DNA from: Panulirus ornatus
Taxonomy: Eukaryota; Arthropoda; Malacostraca; Decapoda; Palinuridae
Assembly: GCF_036320965.1 (NCBI RefSeq)
Contig: NC_092286.1
Location: 26,775,189-26,839,188, forward strand
Direction of reading: 5' to 3'
DNA: 64,000 bases
A model generated the notes under the pieces. It made no database searches. It was given only the letters and a program-made list of their open reading frames with translations, and was not told the DNA's origin. A program made the position numbers and the translations under genes. Positions within the stretch are counted from its first letter, which is position 1, and each line of letters begins with the position of its first letter. Positions 11,109-21,509 of this stretch are shown here, one piece after another.

Positions 11109-13010
11109 CTTTGTCGCTGTCTCCCGCGTTTGCGAGGTAGCGCAAGGAAACAGACGAAAGAAATGGCCCAACCCCCCCCATACACATGTACATACACACG
11201 TCCACACACGCAAGTATACATACCTACACAGCTTTCCATGGTTTACCCCAGACGCTTCACATGCCTTGATTCAATCCACTGACAGCACGTCAACCCCTGT
11301 ATACCACATCGCTCCAATTCACTCTATTCCTTGCCCTCCTTTCACCCTCCTGCATGTTCAGGCCCCGATCACACAAAATCTTTTTCACTCCATCTTTCCA
11401 CCTCCAATTTGGTCTCCCTCTTCTCCTCGTTCCCTCCACCTCCGACACATATATCCTCTTGGTCAATCTTTCCTCACTCATTCTCTCCATGTGCCCAAAG
11501 CATTTCAAAACACCCTCTTCTGCTCTCTCAACCACACTCTTTTTATTTCCACACATCTCTCTTACCCTTACGTTACTCACTCGATCAAACCACCTCACAC
11601 CACACATTGTCCTCAAACATCTCATTTCCAGCACATCCATCCTCCTGCGCACAACTCTATCCATAGCCCACGCCTCGCAACCATACAACATTGTTGGAAC
11701 CACTATTCCTTCAAACCTACCCATTTTTGCTTTCCGAGATAATGTTCTCGACTTCCACACATTCTTCAAGGCTCCCAGAATTTTCGCCCCCTCCCCCACC
11801 CTATGATCCACTTCCGCTTCCATGGTTCCATCCGCTGCCAGATCCACTCCCAGATATCTAAAACACTTCACTTCCTCCAGTTTTTCTCCATTCAAACTCA
11901 CCTCCCAATTGACTTGACCCTCAACCCTACTGTACCTAATAACCTTGCTCTTATTCACATTTACTCTTAACTTTCTTCTTTCACACACTTTACCAAACTC
12001 AGTCACCAGCTTCTGCAGGTCTCCTTCTCAAGCTCACTTACTCTCACCACCCTCTTCACCCCAACATTCACTCTTCTTTCCTGAAAACCCATACAAATCT
12101 TCACCTTAGCCTCCACAAGATAATGATCAGACATCCCTCCAGTTGCACCTCTCAGCACATTAACATCCAAAAGTCTCTCTTTCGCACGCCTGTCAATTAA
12201 CACGTAATCCAATAACGCTCTCTGGCCATCTCTCCTACTTACATAAGTATACTTATGTATATCTCGCTTTTTAAACCAGGTATTCCCAATCATCAGTCCT
12301 TTTTCAGCACATAAATCTACAAGCTCTTTACCATTTCCATTTACAACACTGAACACCCCATGTATACCAATTATTCCCTCAACTGCCACATTACTCACCT
12401 TTGCATTCAAATCACCCATCACTATGACCCGGTCTCGTGCATCAAAACCACTAACACACTCATTCAGCTGCTCCCAAAACACTTGCCTCTCTTGATCTTT
12501 CTTCTCATGCCCAGGTGCATATGCACCAATAATCACCGACCTCTCTCCATCAACTTTCAGTTTTACCCATATTAATCGAGAATTTACTTTCTTACACTCT
12601 ATCACATACTCCCACAACTCCTGTTTCAGGAGTATTGCTACTCCTTCTCTTGCTCTTGTCCTCTCACTAACCCCTGACTTTACTCCCCAGACATTCCCAA
12701 ACCACTCTTCCCCTTTACCCTTGAGCTTCGTTTCACTCAGAGCCAAAACATCCAGGTTCCTTTCCTCAAACATACTACCTATCTCTCCTTTTTTCACATC
12801 TTGGTTACATCCACACACATTTAGACACCCCACTCTGAGCCTTCGAGGAGGATGAGCACTCCCCGCGTGACTCCTTCTTCTGTTTCCCATTTTAGAAAGT
12901 TAATACAAGGAGGGGAGGATTTCTGGCCCCCCGCTCCCGTCCCCTCTAGTCGCTTTCTACGACACGCGAGGAATACGTGGGAAGTATTCTTTCACCCCTA
13001 TCCCCAGGGA
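11077..13010 (-). mobile_element. LINE lacking the RT core, copy 2 of the 2,069-bp tandem duplication
   Basis: The 295-codon frame (12003-12890) is identical to that at 9934-10821, and the 238-codon frame (11290-12006) differs only near its last residues (VVYRG against VVYQG). All landmarks are displaced by 2,069 bp, including the spacer to its right. The 3' UTR of this copy matches the next LINE (13145 onward) better than that of copy 1, which places the duplication endpoints in LINE 3'-end homology. Confidence 0.88.
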
Positions 13011-13121
13011 TAATATACATATATATATACATATACACATACACACACATACACATACATACGCACATATACACACACACACACATACATATATATACAT
13101 ATGAGAAATGTAAGAAACAGT

Positions 13122-13144
<23 letters not shown>
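13011..13144. repeat. (AT)n/(CA)n spacer, duplicate of 10942-11076
   Basis: Same order of TA, CA and unique GAAATGTAAGAAACAG blocks as the first copy, with slight length change in the AT run. Confidence 0.85.
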
Positions 13145-13178
<34 letters not shown>

Positions 13179-14788
13179 CTTTGTCGCTGTCTCCCGCGTT
13201 TGCGAGGTAGCGCAAGGAAACAGACGAAAGAAATGGCCCAACCCCCCCCATACACATGTACATACACACGTCCACACACGCAAGTATACATACCTACACA
13301 GCTTTCCATGGTTTACCCCAGACGCTTCACATGCCTTGATTCAATCCACTGACAGCACGTCAACCCCTGTATACCACATCGCTCCAATTCACTCTATTCC
13401 TTGCCCTCCTTTCACCCTCCTGCATGTTCAGGCCCCGATCACACAAAATCCTTTTCACTCCATCTTTCCACCTCCAATTTGGTCTCCCTCTTCTCCTCGT
13501 TCCCTCCACCTCCGACACATATATCCTCTTGGTCAATCTTTCCTCACTCATTCTCTCCATGTGCCCAAACCATTTCAAAACACCCTCTTCTGCTCTCTCA
13601 ACCACGCTCTTTTTATTTCCACACATCTCTCTTACCCTTACGTTACTTACTCGATCAAACCACCTCACACCACACATTGTCCTCAAACATCTCATTTCCA
13701 GCACATCCATCCTCCTGCGCACAACTCTATCCATAGCCCACGCCTCGCAACCATACAACATTGTTGGAACTACTATTCCTTCAAACATACCCATTTTTGC
13801 TTTCCGGGATAATGTTCTCGACTTCCACACATTTTTCAAGGCTCCCAAAATTTTCGCCCCCTCCCCCACCCTATGATCCACTTCCGCTTCCATGGTTCCA
13901 TCCGCTGACAGATCCACTCCCAGATATCTAAAACACTTCACTTCCTCCAGCCTCTCACCATTCAAACTCACCTCCCAATTGACTTGACCCTCAACCCTAC
14001 TGTACCTAATAACCTTGCTCTTATTGACATTTACTCTTAACTTTCTTCTTCCACACACTTTACCAAACTCCGTCACCAGCTTCTGCAGTTTCTCACATGA
14101 ATCCGCCACCAGCGCTGTATCATCAGCGAACAACAACTGACTCACTTCCCAAGCTCTCTCATCCCCAACAGACTTCATACTTGCCCCTCTTTCCAAAACT
14201 CTTGCATTTACCTCCCTAACAACCCCATCCATAAACAAATTAAACAACCATGGAGACATCACACACCCCTGCCGCAAACCTACATTCACTGAGAACCAAT
14301 CACTTTCCTCTCTTCCTACACGTACACATGCCTTACATCCTCGATAAAAACTTTTCACTGCTTCTAACAACTTGCCTCCCACACCATATATTCTTAATAC
14401 CTTCCACAGAGCATCTCTATCAACTCTATCATATGCCTTCTCCAGATCCATAAATGCTACATACAAATCCATTTGCTTTTCTAAGTATTTCTCACATACA
14501 TTCTTCAAAGCAAACACCTGATCCACACATCCTCTACCACTTCTGAAACCACACTGCTCTTCCCCAATCTGATGCTCTGTACATGCCTTCACCCTCTCAA
14601 TCAATACCCTCCCATATAATTTACCAGGAATACTCAACAAACTTATACCTCTGTAATTTGAGCACTCACTCTTATCCCCTTTGCCTTTGTACAATGGCAC
14701 TATGCAAGCATTCCGCCAATCCTCAGGCACCTCACCATGAGTCATACATACATTAAATAACCTTACCAACCAGTCAACAATACAGTCA
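13145..14788 (-). mobile_element. LINE type A, 5'-truncated, RT and C-terminus intact
   Basis: T run at 13145-13175, 3' UTR, then RT on the minus strand up to the DCIVDWLVRLFNVCM block, where it stops at hAT sequence (14789). It shares the ADGTMEAEVDH and SADGT variants with the LINE at 6267-7831 (LSADG instead of LAADG), so these two are close relatives. Confidence 0.9.
13360..14788 (-). pseudogene. LINE reverse transcriptase, about 475-codon open frame without N-terminus
   Basis: Open from DCIVDWLVRLFNVCM to VVYRG; the frame continues a little further (to 14838) into hAT sequence and gains a chance Met there. RT landmarks in order: VPLYKGKGDKSECSNYRGIS, EEQCGFRSGRGC, motif A FMDLEKAYDRVD, motif B GLRQGCVMSPWLF, motif C LLFADDTALV, motif D region LRVNVNKSKVIRYSR, YLGVDLSADG and the GRPNWRWKDG end. 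All catalytic Asp residues are present. It lacks the endonuclease and any LINE 5' UTR, so it is a dead 5'-truncated copy. Confidence 0.85.
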
Positions 14789-14911
14789 AGACAGACTGCA
14801 AGTACCCAAGCTATGTGTTGTCCACGATACACCCACAAGGTGGAATGGCACCATGCACACTAGAAATAAAGGAGTCACTATGTTTCTGTGGTGCTACTAA
14901 CTCCAAAATAA
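14789..14911 (+). mobile_element. inverted fragment of hAT transposase
   Basis: Plus-strand reading RLQVPKLCVVHDTPTRWNGT matches the minus-strand reading RLQEPKLCVVHDTPTRWNST at 17400-17580. It lies inside the hAT element but in the opposite direction, directly against the broken end of a LINE. Either a piece of hAT was inverted or a second hAT copy left a fragment here. Confidence 0.75.
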
Positions 14912-15180
14912 GATATCTAAAACATTTCACTTCCTCCAGTTTTTCTTTCAAACTTACATCCTAATTTACTTGGCCTTCAACCCTACTGAACCTAATAACC
15001 TTGCTCTTTTTCCCATTTTTCTCTCAACTTTCTCCTTTCACACACTTTTTCAAACTCAGTCACCAACTTCTGCATTTTCCCACTCGAATTAGCCACTAGA
15101 GCTGTATCATTGGTGAACAACAACTGACTTGCTTTCCATTCCCCCTCATCCCCAACAGACTGCATACTCTCCCCTCTTAA
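14912..15180 (-). mobile_element. old LINE fragment: RT motif C to YLGV region
   Basis: Matches the antisense of SLNGEKLEEVKCFRYL and of the FADDTAL / VTEFGKVC blocks, with many changes (AGATATCTAAAACATTTCAC, TCAGTCACCAACTTCTGC). Older than the neighbouring LINEs. Confidence 0.7.
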
Positions 15181-15210
15181 TCTATTAGCAGTTTTTCTTT
15201 CATCACTTAG

Positions 15211-15748
15211 TCATTCAGTATTTAAAGTTCAAGATAGACAAGTTTTTCTTCAAAAACAAAAGTTTCCCTGCCCTTTCTGCTGAAAGTTATTTACATTTTG
15301 CATCATATATCAAGCCAGCACCACTGAATAGCTGCTCACTAGGGATGCTGCTTGGGAGACAGCAAAGACATTATCAAGTGACCACCAAATCAGGGTAGAT
15401 TCTTTTCTTTCCACCATCGCAGACTGTCTTCATTTGTTCCATTGACCTTCTTTTCCTTATGATACTATTCAGTATCTTCCATTACATTCTTCCTTGCTGC
15501 ATGTGTCTCCCGCTTCATCATCATAACTGAAAGTAAGAATAGAGGTCATTGCTTCATCTCATATTCCATAGGTGATGGCTGTTAATTGTTTGTGTTTTCT
15601 TGTCTCTTCTTAGTTTTGTGGTTGGTTCATTGTCTTCATTTGCCATGGTGCTCAGCTGAGTCAGCTCTTCTCATAGTCTGACAACAAATGATTTCACTTG
15701 ATCAGTGATGTGATAAGAGGAAAAAAATTTACTTTTATATCTTGGGTC
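15211..15748 (-). pseudogene. hAT transposase, C-terminal half
   Basis: Downstream half of the transposase on the minus strand. From its right end it reads DPRYKSKFFSSYHITDQVKS, then (with stops and shifts) SLRWWKEKNLP, and finally SSIPSEQLFSGAGLIYDAK and LSAERAGKLLFLKKNLSIL, ending at a TGA (15211-15213). PSE.LFS.AG and the following basic block are the conserved hAT C-terminal dimerisation region. Several stops show it is dead. Its right edge is the LINE insertion that splits the LDPRYK codons. Confidence 0.9.
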
Positions 15749-17100
15749 TCCATGGTTGCTTAATTTGTTTATGGATGGGGTTGTTAGGGAGGTGAATGCG
15801 AGTTTTGGAAAGAGGGGCAAGTATGCAGTCTGTTGTGTATGAAAGAGCTTGGGAAGTGAGTCAGTTGTTGTTCGCTGATGATACAGCACTGGTGGCTGAT
15901 TCATGGGAGAAACTGCAGACGCTGGTGACTGAGTTTGGTAAAGTGTGTGAAAGAAGAAAGCTGAGAGTAAATGTGAATAAGAGCAAGGTTATTAGGTTCA
16001 GTAGGGTTGGGGGACAAGTCAACTGGGAGGTAAGTTTGAATGGAGAAAAACTGGAGGAAGTGAAGTGTTTTAGATATCTGGGAGTGGGTTTGGCAGCAGA
16101 TGGAAGCATGGAAGCGGAAGTGAATCATATGGTTGGGGAGGGGGCGAAAGTTCTGGGAGCATTGAAGAATGTGTGGAAATTGAGAACATTATCTCGGAAA
16201 GCAAAAATGGGTATGTGTGAAGGAATAGTGGTTCCAACAATGTTATATGGTTGCAAGGCTTGGGCTATGGATAGAGTTGTGCAGAGGAGGGTGGATGTGC
16301 TGGAAATGAGATGTTTGAGGACAATTTGTGGTGTGAGGTGGTTTGATCGAGTAAGTAATAATAGGGTAAGAGAGATTTGTGGTAATAAAAAGAGTGTGGT
16401 TGAGAGAGTAGAAGAGGGTGTTTTGAAATGGTTTGGTCATATGGAGAGAATGAGTGAGGAAAGATTGACCAAGAGGATATATGTGTCAGAGGTGGAAGGA
16501 ACGAGGAGAAGTGGGAGACCAAATTGGAGGTGGAAAGATGGAGTGAAAAAAGATTTTGAGTGATTGGGGCCTGAACATGCAGGAGGATGAAAGGCATGCA
16601 AGGAATAGAGTGAATTGGAACGATGTGGTATACTGGGGTCGACGTGCTGTCAATGGATTGAACCAGGGCATGTGAGGCATATGGGGTAAACCATGGAAAG
16701 TTGTGTGGGGCCTGGATGTGGAAAGGGAGCTGTGGTTTCGATACATTATTACATGACAGCTAGAGACTGAGTGTGAACGAATGCGGCCTTTGTTGTCTTT
16801 TCCTAGCGCTACCTCGCGCACATGAGGGGGGAGGGGGTTGTTATTTTATGTGTGGTGAGGTGGCGATGGGAATGAATAAAGGCAGACTATGAATTATGTA
16901 CATGTGGATATATGTATATGTCTGTGTGTGTATATGTATGCATATGTTGAGATGTATAGGTATGTATATTTGCGTGTGTGGACGTGTATGTATATACATG
17001 TGTATGGGGGTGGGTTGGGCCATTTCTTTCGCCTGTTTCCTTGCGCTACCTCCCTAACGCGGGAGACAGCGACAAAGCAAAATAAATAAATAAAAAATAA
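15749..17100 (+). mobile_element. LINE type B, 5'-truncated, inserted into hAT transposase
   Basis: Begins at the SPWLFNLFMDG codons and reads RT motif C (LLFADDTALV, about 15868) through GRPNWRWKDG to the type-B 3' UTR, which ends with AAATAAATA. The 10-bp target duplication ATCTTGGGTC precedes it (15739-15748) and follows it (17101-17110). Removing the LINE and one repeat restores the codons for VATYLDPRYKS on the minus strand. Small deletions near 15800 and 16553 break the frame. Confidence 0.93.
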
Positions 17101-18483
17101 ATCTTGGGTCAAGATATGTTGCAACTCTGTACAGATCTTTACTTTCAAGCCAAGTACATCTCATTCACCTTCAGCTGCATTGTTTGTTTCATGATGTTTA
17201 CTCCTTTTTTTTGGGGGGGGGGGGGGACTCAGTTGTTGATTTGATGTCTGGTTCAGAGCTTGACTCTGAGGTATCAAGTACTTCAGACACTTCTGATGTG
17301 CTTGGCTGAATAGTGGTTTTCAAGAAAACTACAAGAGGTATCACATCACTTAATGTAAATGTTGAGTCACTCAACCTTTTTGTGGTATCTTCGTTAGGTT
17401 CTAGAGCTTTTGCTGAGTTGCTTTATTTTGGAGTTGGTAGCAGCATAGAAACATAGTAACTCCTTTATTTCTAGTGTACACTGCAAGGTGCTGTTCCACC
17501 TTGTGGGTGTATCATGGACAACACATAGCTTGGGTTCTTGCAGCCTGTCCTGAAACATTTTTATTTCATCTTGTGCCATCGTTGAATGATAAAAATGAGT
17601 AGCAATGCTGCAGCATTTCTGAATTGTCGTGTCTTTTTCATACTGTGATGATATTCCAGTTTTAACAACTTGGATTTATGGACAGCACAATCCAAATTAT
17701 TTACACCTGACAGGAATAGAGCTCTTTTCATCTTTTCTCCAGCATCACACAAAACACAGTGCTCATTTATACTAGAAATTACCCACTTCATCAACAAATC
17801 TTCAAACTTTCTTGAAATATACTCTTGCGTGTGCCATTCTTGTAGTGGTTCAGTACCTAACAAAAAGTTCATTCTTTCACTCCTTATTTAAAGCATGTGC
17901 ATTTAGACTCAGCAGTGAAATACCTGCTGAGGTATCTGATCACACATCACTTGTGAAGGACATCTTGCTGTCTTGCTTCACCACATCAATCAATCCATTT
18001 ATTCCATGGAAAACAGACCCATGTACGTTATTGCATATCATTGAGGAATAAAGGTTTTGCTGCTTCAGCCTTTATTGTGGAGAAGCTTCAGCCATCTATC
18101 TCATGGAAACTATATCCTTATCATGACTGATTGGTAAATCATCCATTACTAACATTTCTGCTACACACTTATTCAGTTTCTTTGCTTTAAAGTTAAAAGC
18201 ATCCCACAGTTTTACACTGAAAACATTCTTCAACTTTTCTTGTCTTAATGTCTGACTTCAATTTGTACAAAGGAGTTTTTTCTGTCTTTAGTTCCTCCTC
18301 TCACTCCTTTCTCTCTTCTGCTTCTAACTCTTTAGGCTGTTCTTTGTGTATTGATTGCAAATGATTTTTCAAAGATGTAGCTCTACGTCACTTTCATGAA
18401 ATATCTTTGCACAAGAGACACTGCACTAAGTTATATGGTTGTTCCACAAAGTACTTCCACACTTGACTGTTTCTTGATGGCAT
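17101..18483 (-). pseudogene. hAT transposase, N-terminal part with BED zinc finger
   Basis: A minus-strand ATG at 18481-18483 opens MPSRNSQVWKYFVEQ, followed by CLLCKDIS and TSLKNHLQSIH. This is a BED-type finger (W..F, C-x2-C, H-x4-H). Further in, with stops and shifts, come EPLQEWHTQEYISRKFEDLL and CVVHDTPTRWNSTLQ, the latter a strongly conserved hAT transposase block. The part ends at the LINE insertion, where VATYLDP is encoded. Length and order fit a ZBED-type hAT transposase of about 600-650 residues. At least six in-frame stops were seen. Confidence 0.88.
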
Positions 18484-18859
18484 TGTACATAAAAAAAGTC
18501 AGTAAGTCTTGGTATATTTGATCATTTTACTTCAAGGGTTTTTATCGACTGATATACTTCCTACCCCAGAGGCAAGCTCCTCAATACTGTGGCTAGTGCG
18601 TGATGACTCATATGACTCATGCCGGCTCCCCCACAACACTTTATAATGGAGTGATAAGAAGTGCTCAGTGCTGCCAGTTCTTTATTTCAGTCTTCTTTTG
18701 TATATCCACTACATCCTCTATGTGTGTGGTAAGGATGCAAATGCAGATGTTTATTGAATCGCAGATGCAGATGTTTATGTTATCACAAACATGGATGCGG
18801 ATTTAGAATATGATGCAGATGTTCTGCATGTGTGGATGCAGATATTCGATACATCTCTG
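18484..18859 (-). mobile_element. hAT right subterminal region and terminal inverted repeat
   Basis: Leader of the transposase gene. It contains repeated ATGCAGATGTTTAT and GGATGCGGATT-like units (18737-18845) and ends in GATACATCTCTG (18848-18859), the right terminal repeat. GTGAGGAT at 18860-18867 is the second copy of the target duplication. Confidence 0.85.
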
Positions 18860-18867
18860 GTGAGGAT

Positions 18868-19220
18868 TAGTTTCTTTTGCTTGAATTTGAATGCCCTACC
18901 TAGTTTTGTTTGCCATTTTTGCTGCCTCTCTGCACTGCGTACTTGTTCAACAGAGAGAGTTGCTGCTGTTTTTCTTCCTTTATGTTTTGTAGCTCAGCAG
19001 AATTTGTAGTGTAATGTCTGTTGGCAATGTGCAGAACTGCAGCCTCTAAAATTAGAATCCATGTTCCTCTGTGAGCCCAGTGTGTTAGGCTGTCTGTGTC
19101 AGATTGCAGTTGTAGACATTTACTGACTTGATTGCTAGTTTCTGATAAAGCATGTGAGCTTACCAGAAACTATTTTGAGTATTTCACTGGAATCTTCAGT
19201 AAGTTGTAGCTATATCTTAG
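18868..19220 (+). other. host intron, end adjoining the first exon
   Basis: Unique-looking AT-rich sequence that ends in the acceptor TATATCTTAG just before the exon. No other feature seen. Confidence 0.6.
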
Positions 19221-19330
19221 GAGGAGCAGCGGCGTCGTGAGGAAGATCAGAAACGATTAGAAGAAGAGCGGAAACGACTTGAGGACCACAAAAGAGCAGA
19301 AGAGGAGAGGATAAAGATGGAGGAACTCAG
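19221..19330 (+). CDS. host gene exon 1 of 3 seen: charged helical segment
   Basis: Acceptor AG at 19219-19220 and donor GTAGGA from 19331. In the open frame it encodes 36 residues plus two bases (AG): EEQRRREEDQKRLEEE, then RKRLEDHKRAEEERIKMEEL. The run of alternating acidic and basic residues predicts a long stable helix (coiled coil or single alpha helix). It starts in phase 0 and ends in phase 2. The leftover AG is completed by the A opening the exon at 41274, giving Arg. The upstream part of the gene lies outside the window. The family is not recognised with confidence; GIGYF-type and MAP4K4-type proteins have similar segments. Confidence 0.75.
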
Positions 19331-20247
19331 GTAGGAAGTTTATAAGATTGTACCGTGTTGCTTTATTTAGATGGTAAAGCTTTTGATGTGGTAGTTATTG
19401 CATAAAGATTAAAAGCTTTTGTCATATTAGCTTGATAGCTGACATTGTGACTTAGCATATTGGAATTTGTTATGATTGGAATACACAATGAAGCTTGTGT
19501 TGCCACATCCATCAATTGATTTGTCTCTCATTTCAAGCTTATAGCTTCTATTTAATATGCTTAACTTCCCTTTAATTGATCTGTAACTGTGGACTGCAGC
19601 TGTCTAGGAAACCTCTGCTGTTCTACTTAAGTGTGTTGAAGTGATGCTCAGAAACATCTCAGGCTCGTCTTATTAGGATTGATAGTTTTACTGTATCAAT
19701 TTAAGTTGTGCTTTAGGGCTAGATTAAAGGGGTGTAAACCATCTTAGATGGCTAAGAAAAAAAAGCAATCACTGACATTGACATTGTGAGAATGTGGTAA
19801 TGCTCTAACAATAGATTTCTAAAGTATGTATAGCTTGCTTTAAATATTTAAGTCTCCCTGTATTTTATGTTTGTGCTATGCTAACTTCATTAAAGTCCAG
19901 ATTTTGTATGGGATAACATTTTTATCAGTAGAAAGTGTTTCATAATCATGGGACTTCTGACCTGTGGAAGGACCTCTATAGTCAGAGTTATTGTGATTAG
20001 TAGACACACATGATTATCTCTAGGTGAAGGGAAATTTGCACTGAGCATAATGCCATCTTTAATTCTCATTTTCTTCAAAGATTCTACACTTTTCAGTCCC
20101 TAGAATTTTGTTGTATATTGTAAGGATTTTAATGTACTTTGAGTTCTGCAGTTGAGTATTATGACACTTTTTATTTCTTTAGAATTTTTATTGGTTCTTC
20201 TCATTTAATTTTTGTCTCATTGCACCTTTTATTAGAATTTATTTTGC
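19331..20247 (+). other. host intron, unique sequence
   Basis: AT-rich, no mobile element or coding motif recognised. This is the first part of an intron of about 21.9 kb. Confidence 0.55.
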
Positions 20248-20376
20248 ACTCAGGAACCTGTATTTGAAAAAATATTAGTTCAGTCTTTTATAGGTAGTAG
20301 TTAATGGGCAGACTCAGGAACCTGTATGCAAAAAAATATTAGTTCAAGTCTTTTATAGGTAGTAGTTGATGGGCAG
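20248..20376. repeat. 64-bp direct tandem duplication
   Basis: Two consecutive units start with ACTCAGGAACCTGTAT (20248 and 20312) and end with AATGGGCAG / GATGGGCAG. They differ at a few bases and one 1-bp insertion. Confidence 0.9.
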
Positions 20377-21033
20377 CCAGTGGTTGTCAGGTTGCACTCC
20401 TCTGACCCAAGTAGGTCTTTTCTTTATGCGTCACTAACATGTAGACTACTGGCATTCTGTCCACAAACATACAGTCTCGCCTTGTCATACGTAACAGTTG
20501 ACGACACCTAACTCACACAGCTTTCTTCATTAATCTAGATTTTCTTGCGATGAACACTATGCACTTGCCGTGCCCTTTGGTGAAATGGTAGGAACAATGG
20601 ATACAAGGAGTAGATAGGAACATTTAGGCGGGAGCTTTAGGTAGAAATATTTGGTAGAAGTAGTTGGTAGGTGCATTAGATAGAAACAGTCAGTCTGAAC
20701 ATTAGGAAGAAGCCTTAGCAAACACTGTGATAGAGTTGCCCTCTGCCAGTGGCCTGTTAAGGGTGAGGCACTAAAGGCTAAGAAGTTGCACTAGAGCTCT
20801 GTAGTTATGGATACTCTATTGCTGTGGCCACCCCTTGAGGAAGTTTCAGCTGGAACAGGTGTCAGAGATAAAGACAGATAGATAGCAATACAGAGTGACT
20901 TATGATTTCTCAAACTCCCAACAGCCAGAAATCTTTTCAGTCAGGAAGAGTATATAAAACTTACCAATCTGAGATTGTCTTTCTAAATGAAACTAGCATG
21001 TACAACTCCATGAATAGATAAACATTATCTTGA
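20377..21033 (+). other. host intron with an old (GATA)n-tailed repeat
   Basis: Within 20590-20890, TGGCCACCCCTTGAGG, CAGAGATAAAGA and AGATAGATAG resemble the 3' end of the older LINE at 40830-40893 (TGGCCATCCCTTAATGG, AGAGATTAAGATC, GATAGATAGATAG). It is probably a related 3' end. The rest is unassigned. Confidence 0.5.
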
Positions 21034-21290
21034 AATTGGAATTGGAATGATTTGGTTTACTGGGCTCAACTTGCTGTTAGTGGCCTGAACCAGGGCATAT
21101 GAAGCATCCGGGGTAAACCATGGAAAGTTCTTTGGGGCCTGGTTGTGGGTAGGGAGCTGTGGTTTGGATGCATTACACATGATGGCTAAAGAATGGATGT
21201 GAGCAGATGTGGCCTTTCTTTGTCTGTACCTGATGCTGCCTTGCAAATGCAGGGAACAGTGATCAATTTTGGAAAAAAGAAATCAACTTA
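21034..21290 (+). mobile_element. old LINE 3' UTR fragment, type B
   Basis: TGGAATGATTTGGTTTACTGG (antepenultimate codons), GGGGTAAACCATGGAAAG, GGGAGCTGTGGTTTGG and the tail-like TGCCTTGCAAATGCAGGG align in order with the type-B 3' UTR at 62340-62540 but with many changes. Confidence 0.75.
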
Positions 21291-21509
21291 AAAGGTAATT
21301 CCAATCACCAGTCGTTTGATTTGACCTCCCTCCTTACCAACACCATGATCATGGAGAGTTTGTAAATCTCAGATTAACATTATTTGGAGAAAAGTAGAGT
21401 TGTGAGATGATTCCTCAGAAACTGACCATTTGCACTTCTTGTGGAAGTGAGGTTGTAAGGAAGATTGGAGAGGTAAAAGCGTTAGCAAGCAAAAAGATGA
21501 GTCCGAAAG

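Larger units (their letters stand above)
5086..18859 (-). mobile_element. hAT (BED-finger/ZBED type) DNA transposon, expanded by nested LINEs
   Basis: The terminal inverted repeats and identical 8-bp flanks define one element of 13.8 kb. hAT-derived sequence itself is only about 3 kb: the left end (5086 to about 5500), the transposase 3' half (15211-15748), the transposase 5' half (17101-18483) and the right end (18484-18859). The rest is later LINE insertions, tandem duplication and microsatellite. The transposase gene is on the minus strand. All coding parts carry stops, so the element is not autonomous. Both ends carry GATGCAGATG-like subterminal repeats, probable transposase binding sites by analogy with other hATs. 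Confidence 0.85.

Noticed and set aside
10908..11282. Readings with long IYIYIY, YTHTHI or FFFFFF runs around LINE tails (also 12977, 26626, 29893, 32621)
   Set aside because: Translations of (AT)n, (CA)n and homopolymer tracts at element junctions.
14250..14453. 67-codon reading METSHTPAANLHSL..., repeated in many places
   Set aside because: Antisense shadow of RT motifs A and B.
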